A DNA stretch of 64,000 bases from Chara braunii (Eukaryota > Streptophyta > Charophyceae > Charales > Characeae), in the NCBI GenBank assembly GCA_003427395.1, contig BFEA01000075.1:288527-352526 (forward strand), given 5' to 3'. Shown here piece after piece: positions 23,751-34,270 of this stretch. Each line of letters opens with the position of its first letter. The first letter of the stretch is position 1. The notes under the pieces are model-generated. The model searched no databases. It saw only the letters and a program-made list of their open reading frames with translations, and was not told where the DNA came from. The position numbers and the translations under genes were made by a program.

Positions 23751-23888
23751 ATTGAAGCCGAGCCTGAAAATGCCCCGAGTGCCGAACTGGCGCGCAAGGT
23801 ACCGGTACCTTGCCCAGCTATTGAAGCCGAGCCTGAAAATGCCCAGAGTGCCGAACTGGCGTGGGCCTCGGTTTGGCTGGCGCCACCA
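23751..23888. repeat. 69-bp tandem duplication
   Basis: ATTGAAGCCGAGCCTGAAAA starts at 23751 and again at 23820. The two units share the following CGAGTGCCGAACTGGCG-type segment. A GGTACCGGTACC palindrome sits between them. Confidence 0.75.
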
Positions 23889-24691
23889 GCCATTTTGGTC
23901 CGGTGCCCCGACTCCCGAAAGTTGCAGCCGTATACGGCCGCATATTTGGTTTTCAAGCGGGGAAAGGTACTGGTTGTTTAACAAGGGGGGCGCACTTTTG
24001 GCACCGTGGCCTGCCTATGGTCGGCTAGATACATTCAAAAGTGAAAAACTGTCAGGGAAGTGAAAAATTGTCAGGGAAGTGAAAAAACTGTCAGGAAGTG
24101 AAAAACTGTCAGGGGGGACATATAAGGGTGCAACCAATACTAGACTAGGCAAGAAGGAAAAGAAGTGACAGAAGAGAAGTAGTTCACAGGAAACTGATGG
24201 ACTTCAAAATGGGGGCCATGAGAGGAGCTGAAAAATGAGGACCTTCCAGGTCCAGAAGCTACCGGTAGGTAGTATCCATTTTGGGAAGCCTGTGTTATTA
24301 GTTCCTAAAGGGAGAAATTAGCCTTGTCAGAGTGCACCTGGACATGCAGATGCGCAGACTGACCTCTGGGCATCAAAAAGAGAAGAAATTCTGAACAAAG
24401 TGCGACAGGAGAGTAGTAGTTTACACAAAACTGGATTAATCACAAAAGGGTTAGAGGGAACCCTTAAGGCGCAAAGGGTAGTGTGTTTTTTTCTGCTTCG
24501 GCGAAAGGTACGGAAATATCTCACTTTGTTTCCTAAAGCAGAACCACTGTAGCCCTGTCAGAGTGCACCTAGATATGCGGACCCGCAGGTGCAATGATCT
24601 GTCCCTAGATTTGCAGGCACTCAGGTGCATTGTGCCCGGGCAAAGTTCACGATTTTGAAACACCTTCTCCCCTTCTGGTCTTAATTCCCTG
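23889..24691. other. No identifiable gene; short local repeats
   Basis: GTGAAAAACTGTCAGGGAA-type units are repeated four times at about 24041-24116. The remainder is unassigned apart from the dispersed motif noted for 22565-23750. Confidence 0.45.
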
Positions 24692-25243
24692 CCATTGGCC
24701 CAACTGCGTCAAGAACTATGCTTGACCTCTAGGGTTTATGCGAGATTTCCTATACCTCGTAACAACCAACGAAGCACAAAAGCTGCAATCGGAAGAGAAC
24801 AAAAACAAAAGACTCGACTCAAAAGAGGTGTTTGGATTTTGGAACCTTTGTGATTTTTCAGTTAGCCTTTCTTTACATGGATACCTCCAGTACAGGGAGG
24901 TTTGCCCGTTGCTGATTTTTCAGTCAGCCTTTCTTTACATGGGTACCTCCAGTACGTGGGGGGTTGCCCATAGCTACGTATTTTGATGCCAGGTCTGCCA
25001 AGCAGCGCTTGAGAGCTATGCTTGACCTCGAGGGCTAATGGAAAGGCTCCCGGGCTCTGTTCATCGTTTATTACCTCACACCAACCAAAAGAACCGCTGG
25101 ATCGTTGCTACGTATTTTGATGCCAGGTCTGCCAAGCAGCCCTTGAGAGCTATGCTTGACCTCGAGGGCTTATGGAAAGGCTCCCAGGCTTTGTTCATTG
25201 TTTATTACCTCGCACCAACCAAAAGAACCAGTAGATCGTTCAG
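24692..25243. repeat. Tandem duplications of two unit types
   Basis: A roughly 134-bp unit starting GCTACGTATTTTGATGCCAG at 24973 recurs at 25107 with a few changes. A diverged third relative lies at about 24692-24775 (shared CTATGCTTGACCTC). A separate unit of about 64 bp, GATTTTTCAGT.AGCCTTTC, is duplicated at 24852 and 24917. One long unit stays open for about 40 codons and the other carries a stop, so any coding origin is lost. Confidence 0.75.
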
Positions 25244-25603
25244 AATCTTCAGATCCTTCTTTTTTTTTCTATTTTCTTTTTTCTTTTTTTGTTCTCCAGA
25301 CAATTTCAAATCCAGACTGCTCCAAATGCTGTAAGACCACATTTTATGCTAGTCTGGCCTTGTGGCCTTTAGGTATGCCGCCTTCCTACCACTCTGTCCC
25401 TCTTCTTTATCTCTCCCTCCTCCCGCCACCCCAACCCACACGTCGTATCTGGTTTTTTTTTTTTTGTGTGTGTGTTTTGTTTTGTTTTTTCCCTTGTTGT
25501 GAACTTCACTTCTGGGAGAGCAGTTCTTTTTTTTTTTTTTTATAACACTGGCAGGAAATCCTGCTGTTGGAAACCAACCACGTGGTATGACTGGTCCTCT
25601 CCT

Positions 25604-25606
<3 letters not shown>
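25244..25606. other. No identifiable gene
   Basis: T-rich runs at 25259-25289, 25451-25492 and 25527-25542. Otherwise unassigned. Confidence 0.4.

Positions 25607-25667
<61 letters not shown>
25607..25667. repeat. (CA)n microsatellite
   Basis: About 30 CA units. Confidence 0.95.
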
Positions 25668-25670
<3 letters not shown>

Positions 25671-25991
25671 TGAGTGGCTGCTCATCTCTCTTTTCTAGGA
25701 CTGCCAATTTTGGTAGCCACGAGATGCAAGATCTCGAGGCGCAAGGTGATCCATGGCGAGAAGGAAGTAACTATGGGGCTGCCCGAGACCCCGAAAATTA
25801 TATTGGGATGAGGATGGGATGAAAAGAAAAAAGAAACAAACAACTACGGATGCGGCAGGTTTTGAGATCGCAAAGACAAAAGAAACATGCGCTCGCAAAG
25901 ATATAATGGCACGACTTGTGCGAGTTTGAAACGGAAATCTTGGTAGAAAAGCATCCGTTGGGCCTTTCCCCCCCTCCTTCTTTTCCCTTCT

Positions 25992-26130
25992 GACACCACG
26001 GCCGACCCCTGTAGTTATGACACCCATGCCTCTGTCATGGCTGTGGTACTTTCATTGCTTTTTCAAACTCGGCGGCTGTTTTTTTTGCGGGTGCTTGTTT
26101 CTTTTGCGCATTCGAAACTCGAAAGTGACG
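25992..26130. repeat. Dispersed repeat with 'CTTTTTCAAACTCGG' core, copy 2
   Basis: Matches 20518-20660 in block order: ACACCACGGCCGAC, TGTAGTTATGACACCCATGC, then CTTTTTCAAACTCGG. Confidence 0.5.
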
Positions 26131-26737
26131 TCAACGTACTTGCCCCCAAAAGAAAGGAGGAAAACTTCATTATATTTCAGTTGTACTCTGCTCGCTGTGC
26201 TGATACCTGAAGTATGCGGAGGTTGCCCCATGGGTGCATAGTACGCCGCCACACCCAGAAGCAGGCCATCCAGACAGCCTGGATAATATCTGGACATCAA
26301 TCCCGGCAACAGGTGCCCCCACTCTCCTGACAAAAAGCCGATAATGAAAATGAAAAGATATTACTTGCCTAGGTTTTCTTTATTTTGAAGTTTGAACTAT
26401 ACCAATGGTTGCTGCATAACGGATATGCTATACCTAGTATATTTCCGGTTTATCTGATCAGCGCCCAGACACGGACATCGAGACGATCTACATAGTGATC
26501 CGCAAGTCGTCCGGATTGTAAACTACTAATCAATAAATAGGTGTTCTGTTTCAAAGTTTAAAACAAATCGTCAAGGCCTGTCTTATCCAAACAAAATGTT
26601 TAAAACACATACAGATAGATGATCCGTGACATCCACTCTGAAGCAAAGAGGCTGACTGTACCACTGATCTTTTTCATCCCATCAAACTCGTTGAAATCCG
26701 GCCTATAGAATGAGAACATTCAAGCTTCTGTCATCTA
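26131..26737. other. No identifiable gene
   Basis: Unassigned sequence. Confidence 0.35.
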
Positions 26738-27945
26738 TTGGATGTCTGGTGTCCGAAGAGTAATAGCGAGACGTGTGCATCGCCGCATTTATGCCTCTCC
26801 ATTGAATCTGCAGCTGTAGATGGGTTCGTGTATGAGAGTTCTGGCACATTTACACATAAGAGTCTGATAGGCCACAAGGATTTGGTTTTTGATAGACTCT
26901 TCCAGATGCCAACGACAGTCAGATGAAGTATAATTGACAGCGGACCATTTTACTTTGTTGGTTCTTTCTGCAGACTACTGAAGACAATGTACAGGATTTG
27001 CAGGGAACCCCTGATGCCCACAGCTGACTCGGACACCGGACCCTTTCAGACACTGCAATCCAGACTGAATCTAGACCATACGGACCATATCTTGACGTCC
27101 GGATCTAATCTGAGCCAAGGTGTGTTCATATGTTTTCTCGAATTCTTTTTTTCAGGAAGTTTTGAGTTGTCTGTCTCACCCAAATTATACCCATGGTCTG
27201 CCCTTGAGTGTGCGAAATGGAAGTGTTCTAGAGCAGGCCATCTGTAATATGCACTCGAAGGAGTCACCCGCAGCATCCATCCAGGAATGACAGCACGCCT
27301 GATCTCCTTTGCTGACTCTTTCTATGCAGCATTCTGGCTTTTTCTCAAAGTTTTCTCTTGATACTCATGCGTGTCCACGCTCATTATTTGGCCGCAGAGT
27401 AGGAATTTTAATATTTTTATAGACCTCCAGTGATATTATTTATGCCGGTCACTCTTAGCTTCAGTTTTTTTTGTTTTTTTTTTTTGGGGGGGGGGCGGGA
27501 CAGAACAGGAAAATAGAACTTCCACACTTAGCTTCAGTTAGTATATGAAGAAAGTTGTTTCCTACGTCTGCACAGGAATCAATGAGCTTGGGTGGAAATG
27601 AAATTTCACATTTTCGTCTTTCAGGACATGCGTTAAAATCTCTCCTCAACCTTAATTACCCTGTGAAAAAGGGACAAGGCTTCTACAGATTTAATAACTA
27701 TCTCCTCTCCTTGGACCGCCTAAATGAAGCACTCACGTGGAGCTAGCTCTTCATGAGACAGGATGCTGAAAAAAAAAAAAAAAAAAAAAAAAGACATGAT
27801 GCTGCAAGACAAACGGACGGACACCGATGGTTCCTCGACAGCTATGCAGACCTGGCTCAAACTGTATCCTCTGGATCATGTAGCATAGCAGGCGAAAGAA
27901 AGATCGGAAAAGATGAGCAGCAATCAGCGATTCAAATAGCCAAAG
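26738..27945 (+). other. Possible multi-exon gene, product unknown
   Basis: Several plus-strand open segments are bounded by plausible plant-type splice sites. One open frame runs from 26738 to 26926. A segment follows TTTGTTGGTTCTTTCTGCAG and runs from about 26974 to a GTGTGT donor-like site at about 27119. Another follows CGAATTCTTTTTTTCAG and runs from 27156 to a stop at 27247. Another follows TTTTCGTCTTTCAG (27627) and runs to 27746. A last one ends at AAAG|GTAATC near 27945. Pyrimidine tracts before each AG are good. However, stops close some segments before a donor, the frames cannot all be joined, and no domain is recognisable. It may be a real gene, a pseudogene or coincidence; transcript evidence would decide. 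Confidence 0.25.
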
Positions 27946-27983
27946 GTAATCTGATATTACTATCTTAGAGATAATTAGACCCG

Positions 27984-28094
27984 TTTTTTAACTTTTTTTC
28001 TTTTTCTTTTTTTTTTCCTTTTCTTTTTGAAAGCCAACAGCTCCATCTATTGGTGGGGAGCTTCACCTGCTGGAAACCGGGTCCAGCGTCCCAT
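27984..28094 (-). repeat. Short retroposon family, copy F
   Basis: T-rich tract 27984-28028 followed by AGCTCCATCTATTGGTGGGG at 28039-28058 and GGGTCCAGCGTCCC at 28079-28092. This is the most complete core of the family together with an A-tail (minus strand). Confidence 0.6.
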
Positions 28095-28547
28095 GAACAT
28101 CAAATAAGATAAGAACATAGGTATTGAAGGGAATGCAGGATGAAGCTGCCAGATTTATCGTTAGACACCAGCCCTTTGTCCATCCACCAAAGCTAGCTCA
28201 GAGGGAGGGAAAGGGTCTGAGAAAAAAGGAGGAGCTCTGAGACCCTGTCCGGGCTGGAGCAAGGACCATTAGCAGAAGACCTTGGAAATCCTTTTTGAGG
28301 GGTTCCTCTGTCCCTTCTGCGCCTGGCCAAAGCACCTCTCCCAAGGATCTCTCAGTAGGGCCGCCCAGCCAGTCGAGACAAAATCTCTGAATCGTTTGTT
28401 GCAAATCCCTTTTCTGTGTGAGTCTGTTTCATTTTCTCTTCGATATTCTTCTGACGTGCCCTGATTTCTGTTTGAACGTTGAACAAATTGGACTATATAG
28501 TCTCTCGGTTCCGGTCCTTCTAGACTTCTAGTGTTACCTCCCCATGC
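28095..28547. other. No identifiable gene
   Basis: Unassigned sequence. Confidence 0.35.
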
Positions 28548-28972
28548 TCATGAACACAACGTTTGTACCATGAAGTCCAGAGAATGGCCTTGAGGCTTGC
28601 GCCCAATAGTCATTAAATTTGACTGAAAATTAGTGGGTGTGAAATCAGACGGTGCCCGATGTCCCAACAGAATTATCTTCCAATTCCATGGCCAGTCCAA
28701 TCCTGTCCGGACACGATTCGACCATCTCCAGATCAGCACTGAACCCGGACATTGCATGAATATGTGTTCTATGGTTTCTTTATACTTCTTGCTAGGAAAA
28801 ACAGACAGACAGGATTTGCACCATGGTACGGCTAACCCTCGCTGTGCCAGGGTGGAGTGATCTGCCAACCAATCCCTTGTGGGCAGACAACGCCGTATGA
28901 TTTGCCACTGTAAGGAAGAGAATTTAGTGGGGCATTGTCGAATATCTTTAAATAATTTTATATGCCTAATTG

Positions 28973-29639
28973 CTGGGCTGATTTCCCGGACGCCCGGGTC
29001 CCCAGAGCACGCCCGGAATGGCGCCCGGGTGCCCGGCCGGGCACGAGTCCCGGGCGGGCCCCCAGACGCTCTCCGCGGCATTGAAAAAAAAATCGGAAAA
29101 AGCTGCTGGGGGGGGGCCTGGGGCACAGCAGGGGGTGGGAGGGCCCTGCTAACCGTGGAAAAAAAATTGCGCGGAGGCCCTACTGGCCCCACGAAGAAAA
29201 AAAAGAAGGGCGATTTCAGGCCCGTGATCTGCAAGATCGAGGGCTTGAAATCGCCCTTTTTCCTTCCCGTTTGTCAAGGGTCGCCGCGCGATTTCGTGCG
29301 GGCATTTCACTTCGAATGTGAACGCGAAATCGCGCGGCGATTCTTGCCGTCCACGAAACCCTCGTCGACTCGTTGCCTGCTGCCCGTCGCCTGCTGCCCG
29401 TAGCCTGCTGCCCGCCGACTCGTCGCCTGCTGCCCGTCGCCATTGCCAGGTAAGTGGGTTAGCTTCCCCAACAACGCCATCGCCCTGTTGGGATTCCTCC
29501 CCCTCCACCTCCGCCTCCTCCTTCTTCTTCTTCTTCTTCTTCTTCTTCTTCTTCTTCTTCTTCGTGGGGCTTCCCCTCCCCCCCCAAAAAAAGGTCCCGC
29601 CATTGCGACCCACGTAGAATGCCGCGACAGACATCGGCG

Positions 29640-29671
<32 letters not shown>

Positions 29672-30006
29672 CGAGTCTCCTCCTCCTCTTCTTCTTCTTC
29701 TTCTTCTTCTTCTTCTTCTTCTTCTTCTTCTTCTTCTTCTTCTTCTTCTTCTTTGTGGGNNNNNNNNNNNNNNNNNNNNNNNNNNNNNNNNNNNNNNNNN
29801 NNNNNNNNNNNNNNNNNNNNNNNNNNNNNNNNNNNNNNNNNNNNNNNNNNNNNNNNNNNNNNNNNNNNNNNNNAGGTCAAAAAAATAAAAATAAAAAATT
29901 TACTATGTTTTTTCTCACGCCCGGTTGACCCGGGCGTCGGACCTGCCCGGGCGTCACGCCCGGGTGCCCGATCGGGTGTGACAAGCCGGGCGTGGAAATC
30001 TTCCTA
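28973..30006. mobile_element. 1.03-kb insertion with 9-bp target duplication (MULE-like?)
   Basis: GCCTAATTG occurs at 28964-28972 and 30007-30015, exactly flanking the block. The block interrupts an otherwise continuous LINE frame, which proves a secondary insertion. The ends are imperfect inverted repeats: CTGATTTCCCGGACGCCCGG on the left, and on the right GAAGATTTCCACGCCCGG when reversed. A 9-bp duplication is typical of Mutator-like elements. The interior has CCCGGGCG-rich termini, two strong hairpins (29208-29256 and 29281-29340), CTT and CA microsatellites and an N gap. No transposase is visible, so it is non-autonomous or hidden in the gap. Confidence 0.65.
29518..29873. repeat. (CTT)n, (CA)n and (CTT)n microsatellites, then 114-N gap
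   Basis: CTT runs at 29518-29562 and about 29688-29754, CA run 29640-29668, gap 29760-29873. The gap directly follows the long CTT run, so local length is unreliable. Confidence 0.9.
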
Positions 30007-30816
30007 GCCTAATTGAGTTTACATCAATGTTTAGATGTCCCGCCCACCTATCTTATACGATTGCCATGACATCCGCTTTTGGGTGGAGCAGTTTGTATAC
30101 CACTTTCACTGAGAGGGATTGCACAGTGCATGGCTTTCCTCTCATTCTAGTTTGCCAACTCCATTCATCTGGATCCAAAGGTAATTCCGGAATAGGAAGC
30201 TCCGGATGGAATGCCTGCCAACCTAACTGAGGAAATAAATAAAACTCTGATGCGGTAGAGGTGAGAAAACGGGAAGAAAAGGACCGTACCCCGAGGACGT
30301 GGAGATAAAAAAGTACTCCCTGACCGCCTCATGAATACTTACCAAAGCTCCTTGTGGTACTAAGTGAATTACTTCGTCAATCCTCAAATGCTCATTGGGC
30401 CCCCAAAACCCCACCACCCAGTCTCCGTCTTGAAACCTGAGTCCTTTCCTCACAGTACGCACCCTGGCTAAAGGGATAGAAGAGACAATTTGTTCCAAAT
30501 GGAGGGAAAGTTGGTGAGCGTGATGAAAAGTCAGTCTTAATTGATCAGCTGACTTCCAGTCTTTAGCTTCAGAGTCCAATTCAAAACCCCCTTTTTGACC
30601 CACAGAGACCAAGGTGGGATTGAGTTGTTAAAAATACACCCATTAGTATCTGTAGGACTGTGTTGAAGTTCTCTGCTGCATTTAGGCTTGGGAGGCAGTG
30701 TCTTTAAAGATCCAGGATGAGCGTAGTGGGATAACTTGAACTGTTTTGCAAATCCTTCGGTCCCCTTTCGTTGGATTCTTGTTAGTTCTATTTGCCCCAC
30801 TTCTTCATGTTAGGGT

Positions 30817-31085
30817 TGCACAGATAGAGGGAGAGAAGAAGATGGATGGTAATCATGCATCCTGCTGGTGAGGAGGGCCACCTGGCAGGATGGAATAGAG
30901 CATAGCAGCAGTAGAGATAGTGGCTCTGCTGTAATCGGTTTTGAGGGCTTGCGCAGATAGAGGGAGGGTTGGTGGGTTAAGATGGAGAAGTAGATGGATG
31001 GTAATCACACATCCTGCTGGTGAGAAGGGCTGACTGGCAGGATGAAATAGGGCATAGCAGCAGTAGAGATGGTGGCTTTGTTGTA
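30817..31085. repeat. Direct duplication, about 130-bp units
   Basis: 30817-30943 and 30954-31085 share AGATGGATGGTAATCA, CATCCTGCTGGTGAG.AGGGC and GCATAGCAGCAGTAGAGAT with modest divergence. Confidence 0.75.
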
Positions 31086-31761
31086 ATAAATCTTGCCGGA
31101 AAGGGGAGAGGGGGGCTGATTTAGAACTGAGCTTGAGCGATTTTGGGGGGGTGTTAGCAGCTCATCGGATGATGTGCCCACGCTGCCATGTCTTAGTTTA
31201 TAGATGGTCGATGCCACAACGACGCTGCTCAGTGCTAGGGTTTGGTTATGCTTGCCTTGTAACCCGAGTTAGATCGGAGCATGAGGCCTGGTAGAGAGGT
31301 TTGGGGAATTGTCGAGGGTGGAAGCGTTCCAGTGGCCACTGTGAGCTACCATCAGGACAACGAAGTCAGAGCTGGGGTGGTTCTTGTCGCCCTGTGACTC
31401 AGCGTGGGGGTGTGACACAGGAGAGTTCTGGCATGAGGACATGGGGGTGAAGGCAGTCTCGGCTGGTATGCTGAACAATGCTAGGATAGCTTGGCTCTGG
31501 TTTCTAATTAGCTCCAGGGATTTTTCTAACAGTTGCGTATCATCTGTGCTTTAGCTTGACTCTTAAGGTTTTGCTGTGGGTACCCCTTTTGTCTGAAGTT
31601 TGTCTTAGTAATTTTCTGAATAGCTCAAAATTTTCTTAGCCAAAGTCGGGTAATGGCCCTGGTATCTCAAACTTCCAGATTCTATTATAATTTCTATGTA
31701 AATTCCATATGGGACGTTGGGCCCGGTTCCCAACACATGCTGCTCCCCACGAATAGATTGG
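31086..31761. other. No identifiable gene; short motif match at right end
   Basis: Unassigned. GCTCCCCACGAATAGATTGG at 31742-31761 is one substitution plus one insertion away from the short retroposon core and abuts the tRNA-like repeat that follows. Confidence 0.35.
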
Positions 31762-31982
31762 TTTGGTTATATAGATCCGCACTTCCACGGGCCTAAATCC
31801 TCTTCCGTGCTCCTGCACGGATTTGAACCGCCGACCTCGGCCCCAAGAGCCAAGTATCTTAACCACTACAGCCAGGACAGTGTGTTCTAAAGTGGAACCA
31901 TGGTGGTAGTGATATCCAACCCACCCCTGCAAGGCTGTAGTGTCCAAACGCAACTCAACACCACACTCAACTCCTCCAAACG
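31762..31982 (-). repeat. Dispersed repeat with embedded tRNA-like block, copy 1
   Basis: About 221 bp, strongly similar to 32118-32338. On the minus strand 31879-31809 folds like a tRNA. It has a D-arm-like GTAGTGGTTAAGATAC, an anticodon stem TTGGC/GCCGA around TCTTGGG, a T-arm GGCGGTTCAAATCCGTG with a B-box GGTTCAAATCC, and a partly paired acceptor stem (TCCTG/CAGGA). The conserved block extends about 100 bp beyond the 5' side of the tRNA-like part, so it is not a simple tRNA-headed SINE. Position 33 is not T and the acceptor stem is imperfect, so I do not call a functional tRNA. Confidence 0.6.
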
Positions 31983-32117
31983 CATCGACAATTCTCACAC
32001 ACTCGGCTCCAACTGAGCAGGTACTCTTCTCCTGATCATACCGTTACCGGTACTTAGCCCGCTCACAGTACCAGGCTGTGAATTGTCCTACCCGGCAGTT
32101 CACGAGAGCCTTCCCAG

Positions 32118-32338
32118 TTTGGTTATACGGATCCGCACTTCCACGGGCCTAAATCCTCCTCCGTGCTCCTGCACGGCACAGATTTGAACCGGCGACCTCG
32201 GCCCCAAGAACCAAGTATCTTAACCACTACAGCCAGGACACGGTGTTCTAAAGTGGAACCATGCCGGTCGTGATATCCACCCCACCCCTGCAAGGTTGTA
32301 GTCCCACAACTCAACACTACACTCAACTCCCCCGGACG
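32118..32338 (-). repeat. Dispersed repeat with embedded tRNA-like block, copy 2
   Basis: Second copy. The tRNA-like part lies at 32240-32165 and has a 5-base insertion (GCACA region, near 32176) breaking the T-arm/acceptor junction. It is separated from copy 1 by about 135 bp, in the same orientation. Confidence 0.6.
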
Positions 32339-32987
32339 AGTAGGGGCCTTAGGAGATTCCAAAGGAAGCAACAGGAGGAGCTTCTTTTTTTTTTTTCCCC
32401 AATCCACAGACTGAACGTGTCTGCCACTGTTATGGTCAAAAAGCATTCCTTTTGATCTTGGATACGGCACCAAATGGATGTCAGAAGTCCCAGCTTTACA
32501 GTCTAGATATCACTCAATCAGGTAACATGGTGGCTCTGTTGCCCAGTAACCTGTCCACGTGTATCACCTACAAAAAGTTATGTTCTCGGTTCATTCACTC
32601 AGACAATCATTTATGGATTTATTTTCATTATCTTTCCAGTCTGAATGGAGATCACGAAGGACACTCCGACAATCATTTCCCCATGACACATAACCAATTC
32701 TTTCTCAGTGGATGTCAGAAGTCGTGCAAAGCGGGCCCACAAAAGGATCATTGCCTAACTTGTTGCCAGCCAGTATGCAGAAAAGAGAAAGACAAGCCAA
32801 ACAGGGGGGAAGGGGAGAAAGAGAGAGAGGGACGGAAGGAGGGAAAGAGGGAGAAAGAAAGGGAGGGTGGGAGGGAGGGAGGGGGAGAGAGAGCGAGAGA
32901 GAAGGTGGGGGGGCAGAAGGCACACCTGTTGACAGAAGCAGCTCTGATCATTTTTCATTGAGGAAGGCCCAGAAGAAACGGACGAAG
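32339..32987. other. No identifiable gene; purine-rich stretch
   Basis: 32810-32905 is a GGGAGA-rich purine tract producing artefactual charged or Pro/Ser-rich frames. The rest is unassigned. Confidence 0.45.
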
Positions 32988-33240
32988 GGACCAAGAACCA
33001 TAGAATGAAATAAAAAAGAGAGGTGAAGCGCAGTCAATTGCCTGTCATGAATCGGGCAGGAGGCAGTTACCCATGCTTCCCCCCTCTCTCCGTTTTCAGC
33101 AGGGCCCAAGATAGAGATGCAAACAACCACAGAACGGAATCAAAACAGAGAGGGGCAGGACAGGACAGTCAACTGCCTGATACGAATAAGAAAGGAGGCA
33201 ATTACCCAGGCCTCCCCCCTCTCCCCAGTTTCATTTTTTG
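32988..33240. repeat. Direct duplication, about 125-bp units
   Basis: AGAGAGG.G...CAGTCAA.TGCCTG and GGAGGCA.TTACCCA.GC.TCCCCCCTCTC occur in both 32998-33106 and 33125-33230. Followed by (TC)n at 33308-33333. Confidence 0.7.
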
Positions 33241-33301
33241 CTTGTTTCTATCTTTCATCTTTCGTGCTAGAAACAGGCAAAGAACGATTTTCAGTTGCTT
33301 G

Positions 33302-33333
<32 letters not shown>

Positions 33334-34270
33334 CTGGGCCGCACACCCTCCTGTAGATTTTGTGAATTTTACGCGACCGCATATTTTCAACATTTTCAAC
33401 ATTTCAGGCCGGGTCCAGATGAGATGTACTGAGCATTGGTACTCAGGCTGGAGTGATGCACGGCGGTTCATGGTTTTGTTTATTTATTTTCCAGCAGGAG
33501 AGGCATAGGAACGAGTACGGGAGCCTCTCTTTCGACAAAAGCGCTGGACGAGTGCACGTTCCTGATGATTCAAGCTGCAGACAGATGAAACCGGTAGAGG
33601 GATCTGCATTGTCTAGTTTTGGGATACTGTGGCTGTGGTGGCGTAAGGAGGTGGAGCATGCATGAGGTGGATTGGGTTGCTTGTTCTTTGAAGGTTGAAT
33701 ATTGCTATGCCGGATTTTTTCAAAGCATGAAACTTCGATTCCAAGCGTGCATGTGTCCTATTCTGTGTGCTACTGTACTGTGCCCTTCTCAACAGGCTGT
33801 TGCCACAGTCTGCCACTCTTGGGAACACGTAACCGGAGCTCTACAGCCTTTACGGTGGCTGTGAGTTTACATTGTATGCCATGAGTTGCTTGTAAGTGCA
33901 TGGGATGTCGAAAGGGAGTGTTTGGAAGATACTATATGGCCTAGGACTGTTGACGATCAGCGTCGGTTTTATAGTAATTAGTTCGGCTTTCTAAGATGCC
34001 TGAGTTTTGTGATAGATGTGGTGAACTAGCGAGAAGAAGTAGGAACAGGAGTCTTACTCGAATGTGCGAGATTGGTAGAGATACTGGATAGCTACGTGAG
34101 ACGTACCCTCAACCAGTATTTGCTACGGCTAGGTTCATTACCGACCCGAGGCTACGAGCAGGAGATTACAGGCCATTAGTCGTTATCGTACGACGGATAA
34201 AGAGAAAAATAAGACTCCTAAGGACACGGCGAAGACTCCAACTAGTGGACGTAGAAGAAACTGCGGAAAT
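33241..34270. other. No identifiable gene
   Basis: Contains (TC)n at 33308-33333. Frames at 33619-33884 have no recognised domain. From about 33990 the composition resembles the element that follows, so its 5' part may begin here. Confidence 0.35.

Larger units (their letters stand above)
28548..30800 (-). pseudogene. LINE C-terminal region with zf-RVT-like domain, interrupted by an insertion
   Basis: Minus-strand translation gives the C-terminal part of a non-LTR retrotransposon polyprotein. From 30800 down to 30016 it shows decayed pre-zinc-finger sequence (for example WKSADQLRLTFHHAHQLSL and, nearer the insertion, WSWQTRMRGKPCTVQSLS). From 28972 down it shows the zf-RVT pattern: W-x-II-x-RCLPTRDWL, then C..C, ETIEHIFMQCPGS and IWRW. 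Positions 28973-30006 are foreign. Removing that block and one copy of the 9-bp duplication makes the reading frame continuous across the junction (DVNS-IRHIKLF). Frames shift elsewhere, near 30225 and 30610, so the LINE was probably already decaying. The 39.2-40.1 kb fragment is related: compare DPDEWSW here with DPREWEW there. The RT domain itself is not present upstream. Confidence 0.8.

Noticed and set aside
29149-29880. Arg/Glu-rich frames across the 29.5-29.9 kb region
   Set aside because: Translations of CTT repeats and Ns inside the insertion; no real protein.
31809-31879. Functional tRNA gene on the minus strand
   Set aside because: Anticodon loop position 33 is not T, the acceptor stem is mismatched at its end, and the copy lies within a repeated unit.
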